IMG/VR virus record: IMGVR_UViG_3300043015_001684
Span: 1-23,521 of that record
Reading direction: 5' to 3' (one strand)
Source: a virus
Length of the DNA: 23,521 nucleotides
The translations under genes were made by a program, and so were the position numbers. Shown here piece by piece: positions 1 to 7,359 of the stretch (positions are counted from its first letter, which is position 1; every line of letters begins with the position of its first letter). A model generated the notes under the pieces. It made no database searches. It had not been told where the DNA came from and was given only the letters and a program-made list of their open reading frames with translations.

Positions 1-2135
1 CTATCAGAATTATTTATAGTCGTACTAATCGTTTTTGTTTGATTACTTAATTCTGATACATCTGTCGAAAAATCAAATCCACTAACAATATCACTTCTTG
101 TAGGTGGTGTTGATGTATTTGCAGTCCATATATAAAAACTAGGATATGTAAATGATGCACTAATTGATGAGTCAGATGAAGTATCATCTACATTATAAGC
201 TGTTCCTGTTACTGCAGTTGGCCTACTAAAGGTAGTTGTTAAACTAACGCTACGACCAGAATTATTATCTTTATGTAAATTTGTTGAAAATGTTAATACA
301 CCACTATTTGTAGTACTTGATAAAGTACCTCCAGTTGCAGTAATAGCATTTGTATAATTTGAAGAATTTGCAATACCTGTCACTGAAACATTGTAATTTA
401 CTGAAGAATAATACTCTAAAAAATTTTTACCTGTTAAAGAACTAAAGTATATATTATTATTTGCGTTTTGCCAACTATATGAAATTGTAGGCCTAGTGCC
501 TGTAAAATCTGTATCATCATTATCAGCAAAAGTAATTCTAGCAGTTGCACTTCCACCAGTTAGTCCTGTTCCATTAGAAAGAATTGTTGCTGTTGAATTT
601 GTGGTAAATGTTTGGGTCCAGTCAACTCCACCACTAGGTGTTACACTTGTTCCTGTTGTTGAATAATCTGAAACTGTAGTGTAAACTCCTGTAGAGTTAT
701 CTATTGTACTTACAGATTCAATATATCTAGTTGTAAAGTCATCAGGATTACTTACGGAAACTGAAAACTGTGATGCAGATTGATCCCAATATCTACTTTG
801 TCCTGAGGCAGATAATGTGGGAGAAAAACTAGCTAATTCTACTCTTAATTGTCCACCTGTAAGACTAACTTGTCTAATCGTATATTCTTCATCATCAGTT
901 ACATCAAAAAAAGTATTAGTTGTTCTATATTCATTATCACTTCCACTTGTTGTCCATCCAAAATAATCTGTATTAGTTCCACCACCTCCAGATCCTGTAT
1001 AACCTTGAATACCTTGTGAACCTGTATAACCTGTTCCAGCAGAACCAGTATAACCTTGGGCACCATCAGAACCATCAGCACCAGCAGAACCTGTATAACC
1101 GAGTGAACCTGTATAACCAATGTCACCTTGAGAACCATCGGCACCAGCAGAACCAGTATAACCTTGAGCACCATCGGAACCATCTACACCATCTGCTCCA
1201 GCAGAACCTGTGTAACCTATGTCACCTTGAGAACCAGTTGCTCCAGCAGAACCAGTATAACCTACTCCAGCAGAACCTGTGTAACCTATGTCACCTTGAG
1301 AACCATCTGCTCCAGCTGAACCTGTATAACCTGCTCCAGCAGAACCTGTATAACCTTGGGCACCATCAGAACCTGTATATCCAATATCACCTTGTGAACC
1401 TGTGTAACCTTGATCACCTTGAGAACCAGTATAACCTATATTACCTTGAGTACCTTGAGAACCTGTATAACCTTGGGCACCATCAGATCCATCTGCTCCA
1501 GCAGAACCTGTATAACCTTGGGCACCATCAGATCCATCTGCTCCAGCAGAACCTGTATAACCTAGACCTCCGTCAGAACCATCGGCACCAGCAGAACCTG
1601 TATAACCTTGAGCACCATCGGAACCATCGGCACCAGCAGAACCTGTATAACCTCTAGGACCTTGAATTCGTCCAACATTATCCCAATCGGAACCTGAACG
1701 TACATATCCATCACCATCTGCTAAAACAACATATAAATCACCATTAACGGCATCAGATGGTAAATCGCTGATATTATCAACTGATCCTTTTAATACAACA
1801 CTTGTTCCAGCAGAACCTGTATAACCTGTCGCACCTTGAGAACCATCAACACCAGCAGAACCAGTGTAACCAATTATTCCTTGTATACCTTGAGATCCGT
1901 CTGCTCCAGCAGAACCGGTATAACCTTGAACACCTTGTGAACCAGTATAACCATTTCCTCCTCCGCCACCACCACCAGATTCGGTTAATGTAACGATAGT
2001 TTCAGTTCCATCATCTTTTTTAAAGAAAAGTTTACCGTCGTAAGTATTTACTGCTAATTCACCTAATTCTAGTGATGTTACTTCAGGTACATTTCCTGGA
2101 ATAGAACTTCTTTTTATTTTTATTAGACTGGCCAT
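1..2135 (-). CDS. Collagen-like phage tail fibre protein (3' end outside window)
   Basis: The reading frame is open from ATG at 2135-2133 to the left edge, giving 711 visible residues and no stop, so the C-terminus is missing. The N-terminus (MASLIKIKRSSIPGNVP, then ELGELAVNTYDGKLFFKK at about 23-40) is a typical start of fibre proteins in marine T4-like phages. A Gly-rich linker leads into Gly-X-Y repeats at about residues 56-110 and 157-385, dominated by GYTGSAGADGSDGAQ and GSQGDIGYTG units. A non-collagen insert at about 111-156 (with DAVNGDLYVVLADGDG and WDNVG) separates the two blocks. From about 386 onward the protein is Ser/Thr-rich and looks like beta structure. The repeats have very little proline and no lysine, so a triple helix would need other stabilisation. 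The likely role is an extended trimeric fibre for host contact. It has its own late promoter, shared back-to-back with the glycosyltransferase gene. Confidence 0.85.
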   Translation of the reverse strand, partial: MASLIKIKRSSIPGNVPEVTSLELGELAVNTYDGKLFFKKDDGTETIVTLTESGGGGGGGNGYTGSQGVQGYTGSAGADGSQGIQGIIGYTGSAGVDGSQGATGYTGSAGTSVVLKGSVDNISDLPSDAVNGDLYVVLADGDGYVRSGSDWDNVGRIQGPRGYTGSAGADGSDGAQGYTGSAGADGSDGGLGYTGSAGADGSDGAQGYTGSAGADGSDGAQGYTGSQGTQGNIGYTGSQGDQGYTGSQGDIGYTGSDGAQGYTGSAGAGYTGSAGADGSQGDIGYTGSAGVGYTGSAGATGSQGDIGYTGSAGADGVDGSDGAQGYTGSAGADGSQGDIGYTGSLGYTGSAGADGSDGAQGYTGSAGTGYTGSQGIQGYTGSGGGGTNTDYFGWTTSGSDNEYRTTNTFFDVTDDEEYTIRQVSLTGGQLRVELASFSPTLSASGQSRYWDQSASQFSVSVSNPDDFTTRYIESVSTIDNSTGVYTTVSDYSTTGTSVTPSGGVDWTQTFTTNSTATILSNGTGLTGGSATARITFADNDDTDFTGTRPTISYSWQNANNNIYFSSLTGKNFLEYYSSVNYNVSVTGIANSSNYTNAITATGGTLSSTTNSGVLTFSTNLHKDNNSGRSVSLTTTFSRPTAVTGTAYNVDDTSSDSSISASFTYPSFYIWTANTSTPPTRSDIVSGFDFSTDVSELSNQTKTISTTINNSD
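1461..1640 (-). repeat. 45-bp tandem repeats encoding collagen-like Gly-X-Y units
   Basis: Four consecutive 45-bp units lie at 1461-1505, 1506-1550, 1551-1595 and 1596-1640. The first two are identical base for base. The third and fourth differ at several positions. Each encodes 15 residues of the GYTGSAGADGSDGAQ type, and 45 bp keeps both the reading frame and the Gly-X-Y register. Shorter and more degraded copies fill most of 978-1665 and 1806-1970. Such tandem DNA can gain or lose units by recombination, which would change fibre length. Confidence 0.85.
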
Positions 2136-2167
2136 TAAAACATTGACTTTTTTTTGGTTATATGATA

Positions 2168-2179
2168 TATTTATAAATA
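2168..2179. promoter_or_regulatory. Overlapping divergent T4-type late promoters
   Basis: The 12-bp sequence TATTTATAAATA is a perfect palindrome. It contains TATAAATA on the plus strand (2172-2179) and on the minus strand (2175-2168), sharing 4 bp. TATAAATA is the consensus of T4-family late promoters, recognised by the phage late sigma factor (gp55 type) with sliding-clamp activation. Using the usual spacing, starts would fall near 2185 (plus, 10-nt leader to the glycosyltransferase ATG at 2195) and near 2162 (minus, 27-nt leader to the fibre ATG at 2135). The placement in the only divergent gap of the window makes the call strong, though activity is not shown. Confidence 0.75.
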
Positions 2180-2194
2180 AATAAAAATGTTGAT

Positions 2195-4219
2195 ATGATA
2201 AAAATTGCTTTTATAGATATAATTGGATTGACCTATGATGGAAACACTCTTAAAAAAAGAGGATTAGGTGGTTCAGAATCCGCAGTTATTTTACTATCTA
2301 AAGAGTTAGTAAAAATAGGATTTGATGTTACTGTGTTTAATAACTGTATAGATAGAGAAGCATCACCTGGTACCTATGATGGTGTAAAATACATAGATCA
2401 TACTAGTTTAGATAAAAATAATAATTATTACTTTGATGTAGTAATATCCTCACGTACAGTGATACCTTTTTTAAATGAAGAACTTTATTCTTTTTTTTCT
2501 TCATTCACGCCTCAAAGATATAAAAATATAAAATCAAAATTCAAAGCTATGTGGATGCATGATACATTTTCACGTGGAGATGAATTTTTAGAAGATTTGT
2601 TACTAAATGGTAATTTAGACGAAATATTTACATTATCAGACTTTCATATGACTTATGTTACCAATTGTAGCCACGGTAAAAAAAGAAACTTTGAAGTATT
2701 AAAAAATAAAGTTTTTTTAACTAGAAATGGAATTGTTTCTTATAATGATGAAGTAGATATAAAGAAAAAAGATCCTTTTTTATACGTGTTTAATGCATCT
2801 GTAACAAAAGGTATGATACCTTTAGTAGAAAACATATGGCCAAAAATAAAAGAAAAAATACCAAAAGCAAAATTGAAAGTCATAGGTGGTTTTTACAGAT
2901 TTAGAGAAAATGCAAAACCTGATGAACAAGAAAAGAAATGGCGTCAACTAGTTGCAGATGACAGATATAAAAAACTAGATGTAGAATTTACAGGTATTAT
3001 AAAACAATCTGAAATAGCAGATATTTTAACAAAGTCTAGTTTTATGATTTATCCAGCATCTTTTCCTGAAACATTTGGTATATCAACATTAGAATCTTTA
3101 AATTATAATACACCGTTAATCACTAGTCGATTTGGTGCACTTGAAGAAACAGCAATTGAACAAGCTTCATATCTAAATGATTATCCTATTGAACCAAACG
3201 GTTTGTTTCCACATATTAATAAAGATTTGCAAGAAAAAAAATTTGTTGAAACTGTATTAAAAGCAAATAGTGATAGATATTTACACCAACAAAAAATGTA
3301 CTATTGTAATATTGTAAAAGATATTATAGGATGGGATTCAGTTGCTTTACAATGGAAACAACATTTATATAAAAAATTAAAACAATATTTACCTTTAGAT
3401 GATTATAAAAAAGTTTCTTATATAAATCAAAAAGTACACAAAGTTTTTGGTAGAAGATTTTATAATAATGAAGAACATTATCTTCCTCGTAAAAAAGAAC
3501 AAAAAATAGTTTGTATTATTCCTTTTTATAATTCTTCAAAGTATATAACAAAATGTTTAGATTCAATTTTAACACAAGATTATGAAAATTATAAAATTAT
3601 ATTAATAGATGATAATTCAAATGATAATATTATTGAAACATTAAATGGTTATTTAGATATTGAAAAAATAAAATTTAAAAGCAATAGTATTAATAAAGGT
3701 GCTGTTAGAAATCAAATAGAAAGTATTAAAGAATATTGTAATGATGATGATATTATCATGTTAATTGATGGAGATGATAGTTTGGTAAATGATAATCAAA
3801 TATTTCATTTTTATAATAATCTATATGATGGTAATACAGATTTTACCTATGGTTCTTGTTGGTCAATGGTTGATAAAATTCCTTTAATCGCACAACCATA
3901 TCCTAGAGAAGTTAAAGAAAAAAAAGAATATAGAAAATATCGTTTTAACTGGAATATGCCTTACACGCATTTAAGAACGTTTAAGGCAAGTTTATTAAAT
4001 AACTTAGCTGATGAAAATTTTAAAGACGATAAAGGTCATTGGTATAAAGCAGGAGGCGATGGATCTATATTTTATACATTAATTGAAAAATGTAATCCTG
4101 AAAAAATTAAAGTTGTGACAGATATTGTCTATAATTATAATGATGAAAATCCATTAAATGATTATAAAATTAACTCGAAAGAACAGAATAGAAACTCTGA
4201 AGGAATATTAAAAAAATGA
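2195..4219 (+). CDS. Two-domain glycosyltransferase (GT4-like + GT2-like)
   Basis: This 674-residue protein joins two glycosyltransferase folds. Residues 1-390 resemble the GT-B fold of family GT4, with a glycine-rich nucleotide-side loop (GLGGSE, 23-28) and the C-terminal signature FPETFGISTLESLN at 290-303, where Glu292 and Glu300 form the EX7E motif. Residues about 436-650 are a GT-A domain of family GT2: IVCIIPFYNSS, IDDNSND (about 471-477) and the metal/nucleotide motif DGDD (525-528). Two domains suggest two successive sugar additions to one acceptor. It is the first gene downstream of the plus-strand late promoter and has no Shine-Dalgarno-like sequence. Its TGA stop overlaps the next ATG (ATGA), implying coupled translation. 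There is no signal peptide or membrane segment, so it should act in the cytoplasm. Donor and acceptor are unknown. Confidence 0.85.
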   Translation: MIKIAFIDIIGLTYDGNTLKKRGLGGSESAVILLSKELVKIGFDVTVFNNCIDREASPGTYDGVKYIDHTSLDKNNNYYFDVVISSRTVIPFLNEELYSFFSSFTPQRYKNIKSKFKAMWMHDTFSRGDEFLEDLLLNGNLDEIFTLSDFHMTYVTNCSHGKKRNFEVLKNKVFLTRNGIVSYNDEVDIKKKDPFLYVFNASVTKGMIPLVENIWPKIKEKIPKAKLKVIGGFYRFRENAKPDEQEKKWRQLVADDRYKKLDVEFTGIIKQSEIADILTKSSFMIYPASFPETFGISTLESLNYNTPLITSRFGALEETAIEQASYLNDYPIEPNGLFPHINKDLQEKKFVETVLKANSDRYLHQQKMYYCNIVKDIIGWDSVALQWKQHLYKKLKQYLPLDDYKKVSYINQKVHKVFGRRFYNNEEHYLPRKKEQKIVCIIPFYNSSKYITKCLDSILTQDYENYKIILIDDNSNDNIIETLNGYLDIEKIKFKSNSINKGAVRNQIESIKEYCNDDDIIMLIDGDDSLVNDNQIFHFYNNLYDGNTDFTYGSCWSMVDKIPLIAQPYPREVKEKKEYRKYRFNWNMPYTHLRTFKASLLNNLADENFKDDKGHWYKAGGDGSIFYTLIEKCNPEKIKVVTDIVYNYNDENPLNDYKINSKEQNRNSEGILKK

Positions 4220-5496
4220 AAAGAATATTAATTGGAATACCTACTGCCAAATATATTGAACCAGAAACTTTTAAATCTATATATGATTTGGAAATTCCAA
4301 ATGATTGTGTTATTGATTTTCAATTTTTTTATGGTTATAATATAGATCAAGTAAGAAATTTAATAGCTCATTGGGCCATTAGTTATGATTATCTATTTTC
4401 AGTAGATAGCGACATAGCTTTTCCTAAAGATACATTAAAGAAATTATTAAACCACAATAAAGATATTGTTTCTGGTTTATATAAACAAAGAAAAGAAGAT
4501 GTACAGATTTTAGAAGTTTACGAAAAAAATAATTTGGGAGGTAGTTCGAATATTCCCTATGAGAAAATTAAAGATACACCGTTTTTAGAAATAGAGAGTT
4601 GCGGGTTTGGTTGTGTTTTAGTCAAATCTGAAGTTTTTAAAAAAGTGGGCTATCCTTATTTTGTTTATCATTCTGCAATAGATCATAGAAATACAATATC
4701 TGAAGACGTAGATTTTTGTAGAAAAGCAAAAAAACTAGGTTTTAAAATATATGCAGATACTACAATTTTATGTGATCATATTGGAAATAAAAATTTTAAG
4801 ATAAGCAATTCTATTCCATCTACACCCAAATCAACTAAATCTGTAACTGATAGTTTGAGAGAATTATCTGAAAAACAATTGATAAGACAAGAACATTACG
4901 AATATCTAAAAGGTTTAAATATTAATCCTAAAAATATTTATGATATTGGAGCATGTGTTTTACATTGGACTAAAATGGCAAAATATATTTGGCCTAATGC
5001 AAATTATATTGCATTTGAAGCAATGAATGAATCTGAACCTATTTTTATAGAAAATAATGTAGAATACTATTTAAATGTATTAAGTAAAGAAGACGGTAAA
5101 AAAATAAAATTTTATCAAAATACAAAAGATCCTGGTGGTAATTCTTATTACAAAGAAAACGAAAAAATTAATCCTAAAGCTAAAGAATTATATAAAGATT
5201 TTGTTTTAAAAACAACTAAAAAATTAGACACATTAGTAAAAGAAAAAAAAATTGTCAATCCCGATCTAATTAAAATAGATGTTCAAGGAAGTGAATTAGA
5301 TATATTAAAGGGCGGAATGAAAACAATAAAAAAATGTAAACATTTAATTATTGAAACACAAGAAGTTGATTATAACGTAGGTGGTTCTAAAAAAGAAGAA
5401 GTATTTACTTACTTAAAGGAAAATAATTTTAAATTTGTATGTGAAATTAGTAATAATGGTCCAGATGCTGATTACCACTTTATTAATTTGAATTAA
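4216..5496 (+). CDS. Glycosyltransferase fused to FkbM-type methyltransferase
   Basis: This 426-residue protein has two parts. Residues 1-195 look like a GT-A glycosyltransferase: IGIPTAKYIEP at the start, SVDSDIAF with a DXD-type DSD at 64-66, and ISEDVDFCRKAKKLGF (161-176), a pattern common where GT2 enzymes place catalytic acids. Residues about 205-426 match FkbM-type SAM-dependent methyltransferases: a SAM-binding DIGA (243-246), an acidic residue after strand 2 (FEAMNES, Glu268), and the family hallmark IKIDVQGSELDILKGG (352-367), followed by LIIETQEV. FkbM enzymes usually O-methylate sugars or related small groups, so this fusion could add a sugar and cap it with a methyl group. It is coupled to the preceding double glycosyltransferase by an ATGA overlap. 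It converges on the next gene, with both stop codons contained in one TTAA. Confidence 0.85.
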   Translation: MKRILIGIPTAKYIEPETFKSIYDLEIPNDCVIDFQFFYGYNIDQVRNLIAHWAISYDYLFSVDSDIAFPKDTLKKLLNHNKDIVSGLYKQRKEDVQILEVYEKNNLGGSSNIPYEKIKDTPFLEIESCGFGCVLVKSEVFKKVGYPYFVYHSAIDHRNTISEDVDFCRKAKKLGFKIYADTTILCDHIGNKNFKISNSIPSTPKSTKSVTDSLRELSEKQLIRQEHYEYLKGLNINPKNIYDIGACVLHWTKMAKYIWPNANYIAFEAMNESEPIFIENNVEYYLNVLSKEDGKKIKFYQNTKDPGGNSYYKENEKINPKAKELYKDFVLKTTKKLDTLVKEKKIVNPDLIKIDVQGSELDILKGGMKTIKKCKHLIIETQEVDYNVGGSKKEEVFTYLKENNFKFVCEISNNGPDADYHFINLN

Positions 5497-5729
5497 AAAG
5501 TACCACCATCAATAACTAAATCAGCAGAATCATTATCTTTTACAACAAATTTTCCTGTGCTTGAATTATATTGTAAAACACCTTTATCATTTAAGTTTGT
5601 TGTATCAATATCAGTCAATTGAACTAGTTTTTTAACAACATTAGCAGATGTACCCACTGGATTAATAGAAACTGATACTTTTTCTGGTCTCTGTAGACGT
5701 GATGTATTAATTGATGCGGTTAAAGCCAT
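5493..5729 (-). CDS. Small tail-fibre-associated virion protein
   Basis: This 78-residue protein begins MALTASINTSRLQRPEKV and ends LVIDGGTF. In between it has LVQLTDIDTTNLNDKGVLQY and a short strand GKFVVKD, a layout I recognise from small proteins encoded beside fibre genes in marine T4-like phages. Its exact role is unknown; a structural or fibre-attachment role is inferred. A perfect late promoter lies only five bases before the ATG, so the expected transcript would have almost no leader. The stop overlaps that of the convergent methyltransferase gene in the self-complementary TTAA at 5493-5496. It follows the 112-aa structural gene by 17 bases on the same strand. Confidence 0.7.
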   Translation of the reverse strand: MALTASINTSRLQRPEKVSVSINPVGTSANVVKKLVQLTDIDTTNLNDKGVLQYNSSTGKFVVKDNDSADLVIDGGTF

Positions 5730-5734
5730 ACTAC

Positions 5735-5742
5735 TATTTATA
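5735..5742 (-). promoter_or_regulatory. T4-type late promoter, five bases before ATG
   Basis: The minus strand reads TATAAATA followed by GTAGT and the ATG at 5729. With the usual late-promoter spacing, transcription would begin at or next to the A of the ATG, so the mRNA would be leaderless. The gene is also reachable by read-through from the promoter at 6104-6111. Confidence 0.65.
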
Positions 5743-5746
5743 ATTT

Positions 5747-6085
5747 TTAAACGTTAGGTCTTACTACTATCAAACCTTCTATAACTCTTGTTACTGTGCT
5801 TTCATCATTATCTATAACGTCTACATCATAAACATATCTTGCAGGAGCATCAAGAGCAGCTGTTTGTGTGTTTGTCAATGTTAAAACTATTACACCTGTT
5901 GTCGGATCATCTGCTATAGTTGATGTAAAAGAAACTCTTGTTCTTGTAGACGCATAACCTCTTGCCATTCTTGCTTCAATAGTACAATTAGTTAAATCAA
6001 AAGGATTACCAAATGCGTCTTTTACAGTTAAAGATGCGCTAAATGTTGTACTTTGATCTATAGATAAATTTGCTACTGCTGCCAT
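5747..6085 (-). CDS. Small virion structural protein, Ig/beta-sandwich-like
   Basis: This 112-residue protein (MAAVANLSIDQSTTFSASL..., ending VIEGLIVVRPNV) resembles a protein family found near fibre genes in marine T4-like phages. The visible pattern is alternating beta strands: an N-terminal segment with DQSTTFSASLTVKD, NPFDLTNCTIEARMARG in the middle, TGVIVLTLTNTQTAALDAP, then RYVYDVDVID. It resembles small beta-sandwich proteins that adapt fibres to baseplates. There are no membrane segments and no catalytic motif. It has a convincing late promoter with a 13-nt leader containing AAGGA seven bases before the ATG. The function is inferred from neighbours and sequence style. Confidence 0.7.
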   Translation of the reverse strand: MAAVANLSIDQSTTFSASLTVKDAFGNPFDLTNCTIEARMARGYASTRTRVSFTSTIADDPTTGVIVLTLTNTQTAALDAPARYVYDVDVIDNDESTVTRVIEGLIVVRPNV

Positions 6086-6103
6086 AACGTTCCTTGTTTT
6101 ATA

Positions 6104-6111
6104 TATTTATA
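6104..6111 (-). promoter_or_regulatory. T4-type late promoter
   Basis: A perfect TATAAATA on the minus strand lies 18 bases before the ATG at 6085. The predicted start near 6098 gives a short leader with the ribosome-binding sequence AAGGA. It sits in the 40-base gap after the TauD-like gene and would drive the two small structural genes independently of the upstream accessory cassette. Confidence 0.75.
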
Positions 6112-6125
6112 AGATTTTAATGAGA

Positions 6126-6833
6126 TTATTTATCAAAACCCTCTATTTTCCACAAATGTCTTTTGCCAGATTTTGTTGATTCTCTTTTATGATTTGTTAC
6201 TTTATTATTTGTAACTACAAAATCACCCTTTTCCCATTGATGATAATATATTCTACTAGGGTCATAAAGTAGTTTTTCTATTGCGTTTTTTTCTTCTTTA
6301 GGTAATTCAGTATATGCCTCACAATAATAAACATACTTACCTTTTTTATCTTCTTGTATTAAGTCGTGCCATACGTTTCTGTGTTTTCTTCTAAACCATC
6401 TTCGTTCTACTTCACTTCTAAAACGATAACCGTATCTTTCGTTACTTGTAAATCTTTCCATATCAACTGTAATCTTTTTGTTTTCTACAGGACAATCAAT
6501 ACGGTTATCAACATATAAAGTACGACCAACATCTCCCTCTATTTCTAAAGCATATAATCCAGTTACGTTCACAGGTCGTTGAGTATAACCCTTGTCAATG
6601 TGCCATTCCAAATCCGTATTACCATATAACTCGTGGTGTACACCTGATAATGTAATATCTAAAAAAATTTTATCCATAGGGTCTTGTGGTGCAATTTCAT
6701 AATATGAAGTTAAAAAATTAAATAACTTAATTTGAGAAGCAGGTGCATTTTTAATAACAATTAAATCTGTATCGTTATTAACTAAAGGTGTTAAATCTCT
6801 ATTGTTCCATTCTTGTGTAGTATAATTCATCAT
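6126..6833 (-). CDS. TauD/TfdA-like 2-oxoglutarate Fe(II) dioxygenase
   Basis: This 235-residue protein fits the TauD/TfdA branch of Fe(II)/2-oxoglutarate oxygenases. The HXD iron motif is visible as WHIDKGY (His78, Asp80), followed by RPVNVTGLYALE and GRTLYVDN, the usual core strands. The distal part has the family pattern WEKGDFVVTNN (200-210) with the third iron ligand His215 in TNHKREST and a 2-oxoglutarate-binding Arg225 in KRHLWKIEGF. All three metal ligands and the arginine are present, so activity is likely. It would hydroxylate or oxidatively cleave an unknown substrate. It is slightly shorter than typical members. The start overlaps the preceding gene by 35 bases; an ATG at 6830 is equally possible because two ATGs are adjacent. 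Confidence 0.8.
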   Translation of the reverse strand: MMNYTTQEWNNRDLTPLVNNDTDLIVIKNAPASQIKLFNFLTSYYEIAPQDPMDKIFLDITLSGVHHELYGNTDLEWHIDKGYTQRPVNVTGLYALEIEGDVGRTLYVDNRIDCPVENKKITVDMERFTSNERYGYRFRSEVERRWFRRKHRNVWHDLIQEDKKGKYVYYCEAYTELPKEEKNAIEKLLYDPSRIYYHQWEKGDFVVTNNKVTNHKRESTKSGKRHLWKIEGFDK

Positions 6834-7359
6834 TTCTTTTAAATTGATTTCCTGTATAACCTATGTATTGTAAACCACCTTGTGATTTTTGATAAGTTAC
6901 ATAATGAGGACCATCAAAGTTCCATTTATGTTTAGAGTATTTATTGTGTCCTTGAATCACTCTTTGTAAAGTACGTTTGCCTCTTAACTCCATAGATATA
7001 AAGATACAACCAAAACCTTTGTCTTTACAAAAATCTGTTTGTTGTTCTAATAAATCTGAAGATGATTTTTTAAATAGTCCATCATAATCTGACGGAAGTA
7101 ATCCTGTATTGCCTTCTATCAAAGCATACCTATCAAATACTCGTACACTATCATTATAACAACTACGTGATAATATTCTTGCTGTTGAAACAGGATTGCC
7201 TTGTTCATCATAACGTATAGAAACACCTAATACAAGCTCTTGCATACGTTCTCGTGTATAATTTTGTGATCGTTTGCCACCCTTTTTAATTACAATGTCA
7301 TAAATGTAATCAATGTCTTTTTGAACATCTGGTGGCGCCACCTCAAATGTCTTAATCAT
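6799..7359 (-). CDS. Protein of unknown function, possibly GNAT-like
   Basis: This 186-residue soluble protein is not recognised with certainty. The order of elements (a long N-terminal helix with IDYIYDIVIK, paired strands around LGVSIRYDEQGNPVSTARIL, a helix LLEQQTDFCKDKGFGCIFISM, then a C-terminal HYVTYQ and LQYIGYTG) loosely resembles GNAT N-acetyltransferases. The acetyl-CoA loop (Q/R-x-x-G-x-G/A) is not clearly present, so this is only a suggestion. It starts in an 8-base overlap with the end of the desaturase gene and overlaps the TauD-like gene downstream by 35 bases, so it belongs to the same transcription unit. Confidence 0.55.
   Translation of the reverse strand: MIKTFEVAPPDVQKDIDYIYDIVIKKGGKRSQNYTRERMQELVLGVSIRYDEQGNPVSTARILSRSCYNDSVRVFDRYALIEGNTGLLPSDYDGLFKKSSSDLLEQQTDFCKDKGFGCIFISMELRGKRTLQRVIQGHNKYSKHKWNFDGPHYVTYQKSQGGLQYIGYTGNQFKRNDELYYTRMEQ

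Noticed and set aside
11-18. Minus-strand TATAAATA near the left edge
   Set aside because: It lies inside the open fibre frame with no nearby start in view. It may drive a gene beyond the edge, but this cannot be judged.
1016-1657. Long plus-strand open frame (213 codons) rich in Asn, Gln, Leu and His, and similar frames at 899-1183, 1128-1319 and 1802-1993
   Set aside because: They mirror the 45-bp collagen-like repeats of the fibre gene on the other strand; repetitive DNA keeps stops out. No ribosome-binding sequence or protein-like pattern.
978-1970. Regular 13-45 bp repeats resembling a CRISPR array
   Set aside because: Repeats are contiguous, in frame and encode Gly-X-Y; there are no unique spacers of constant length.
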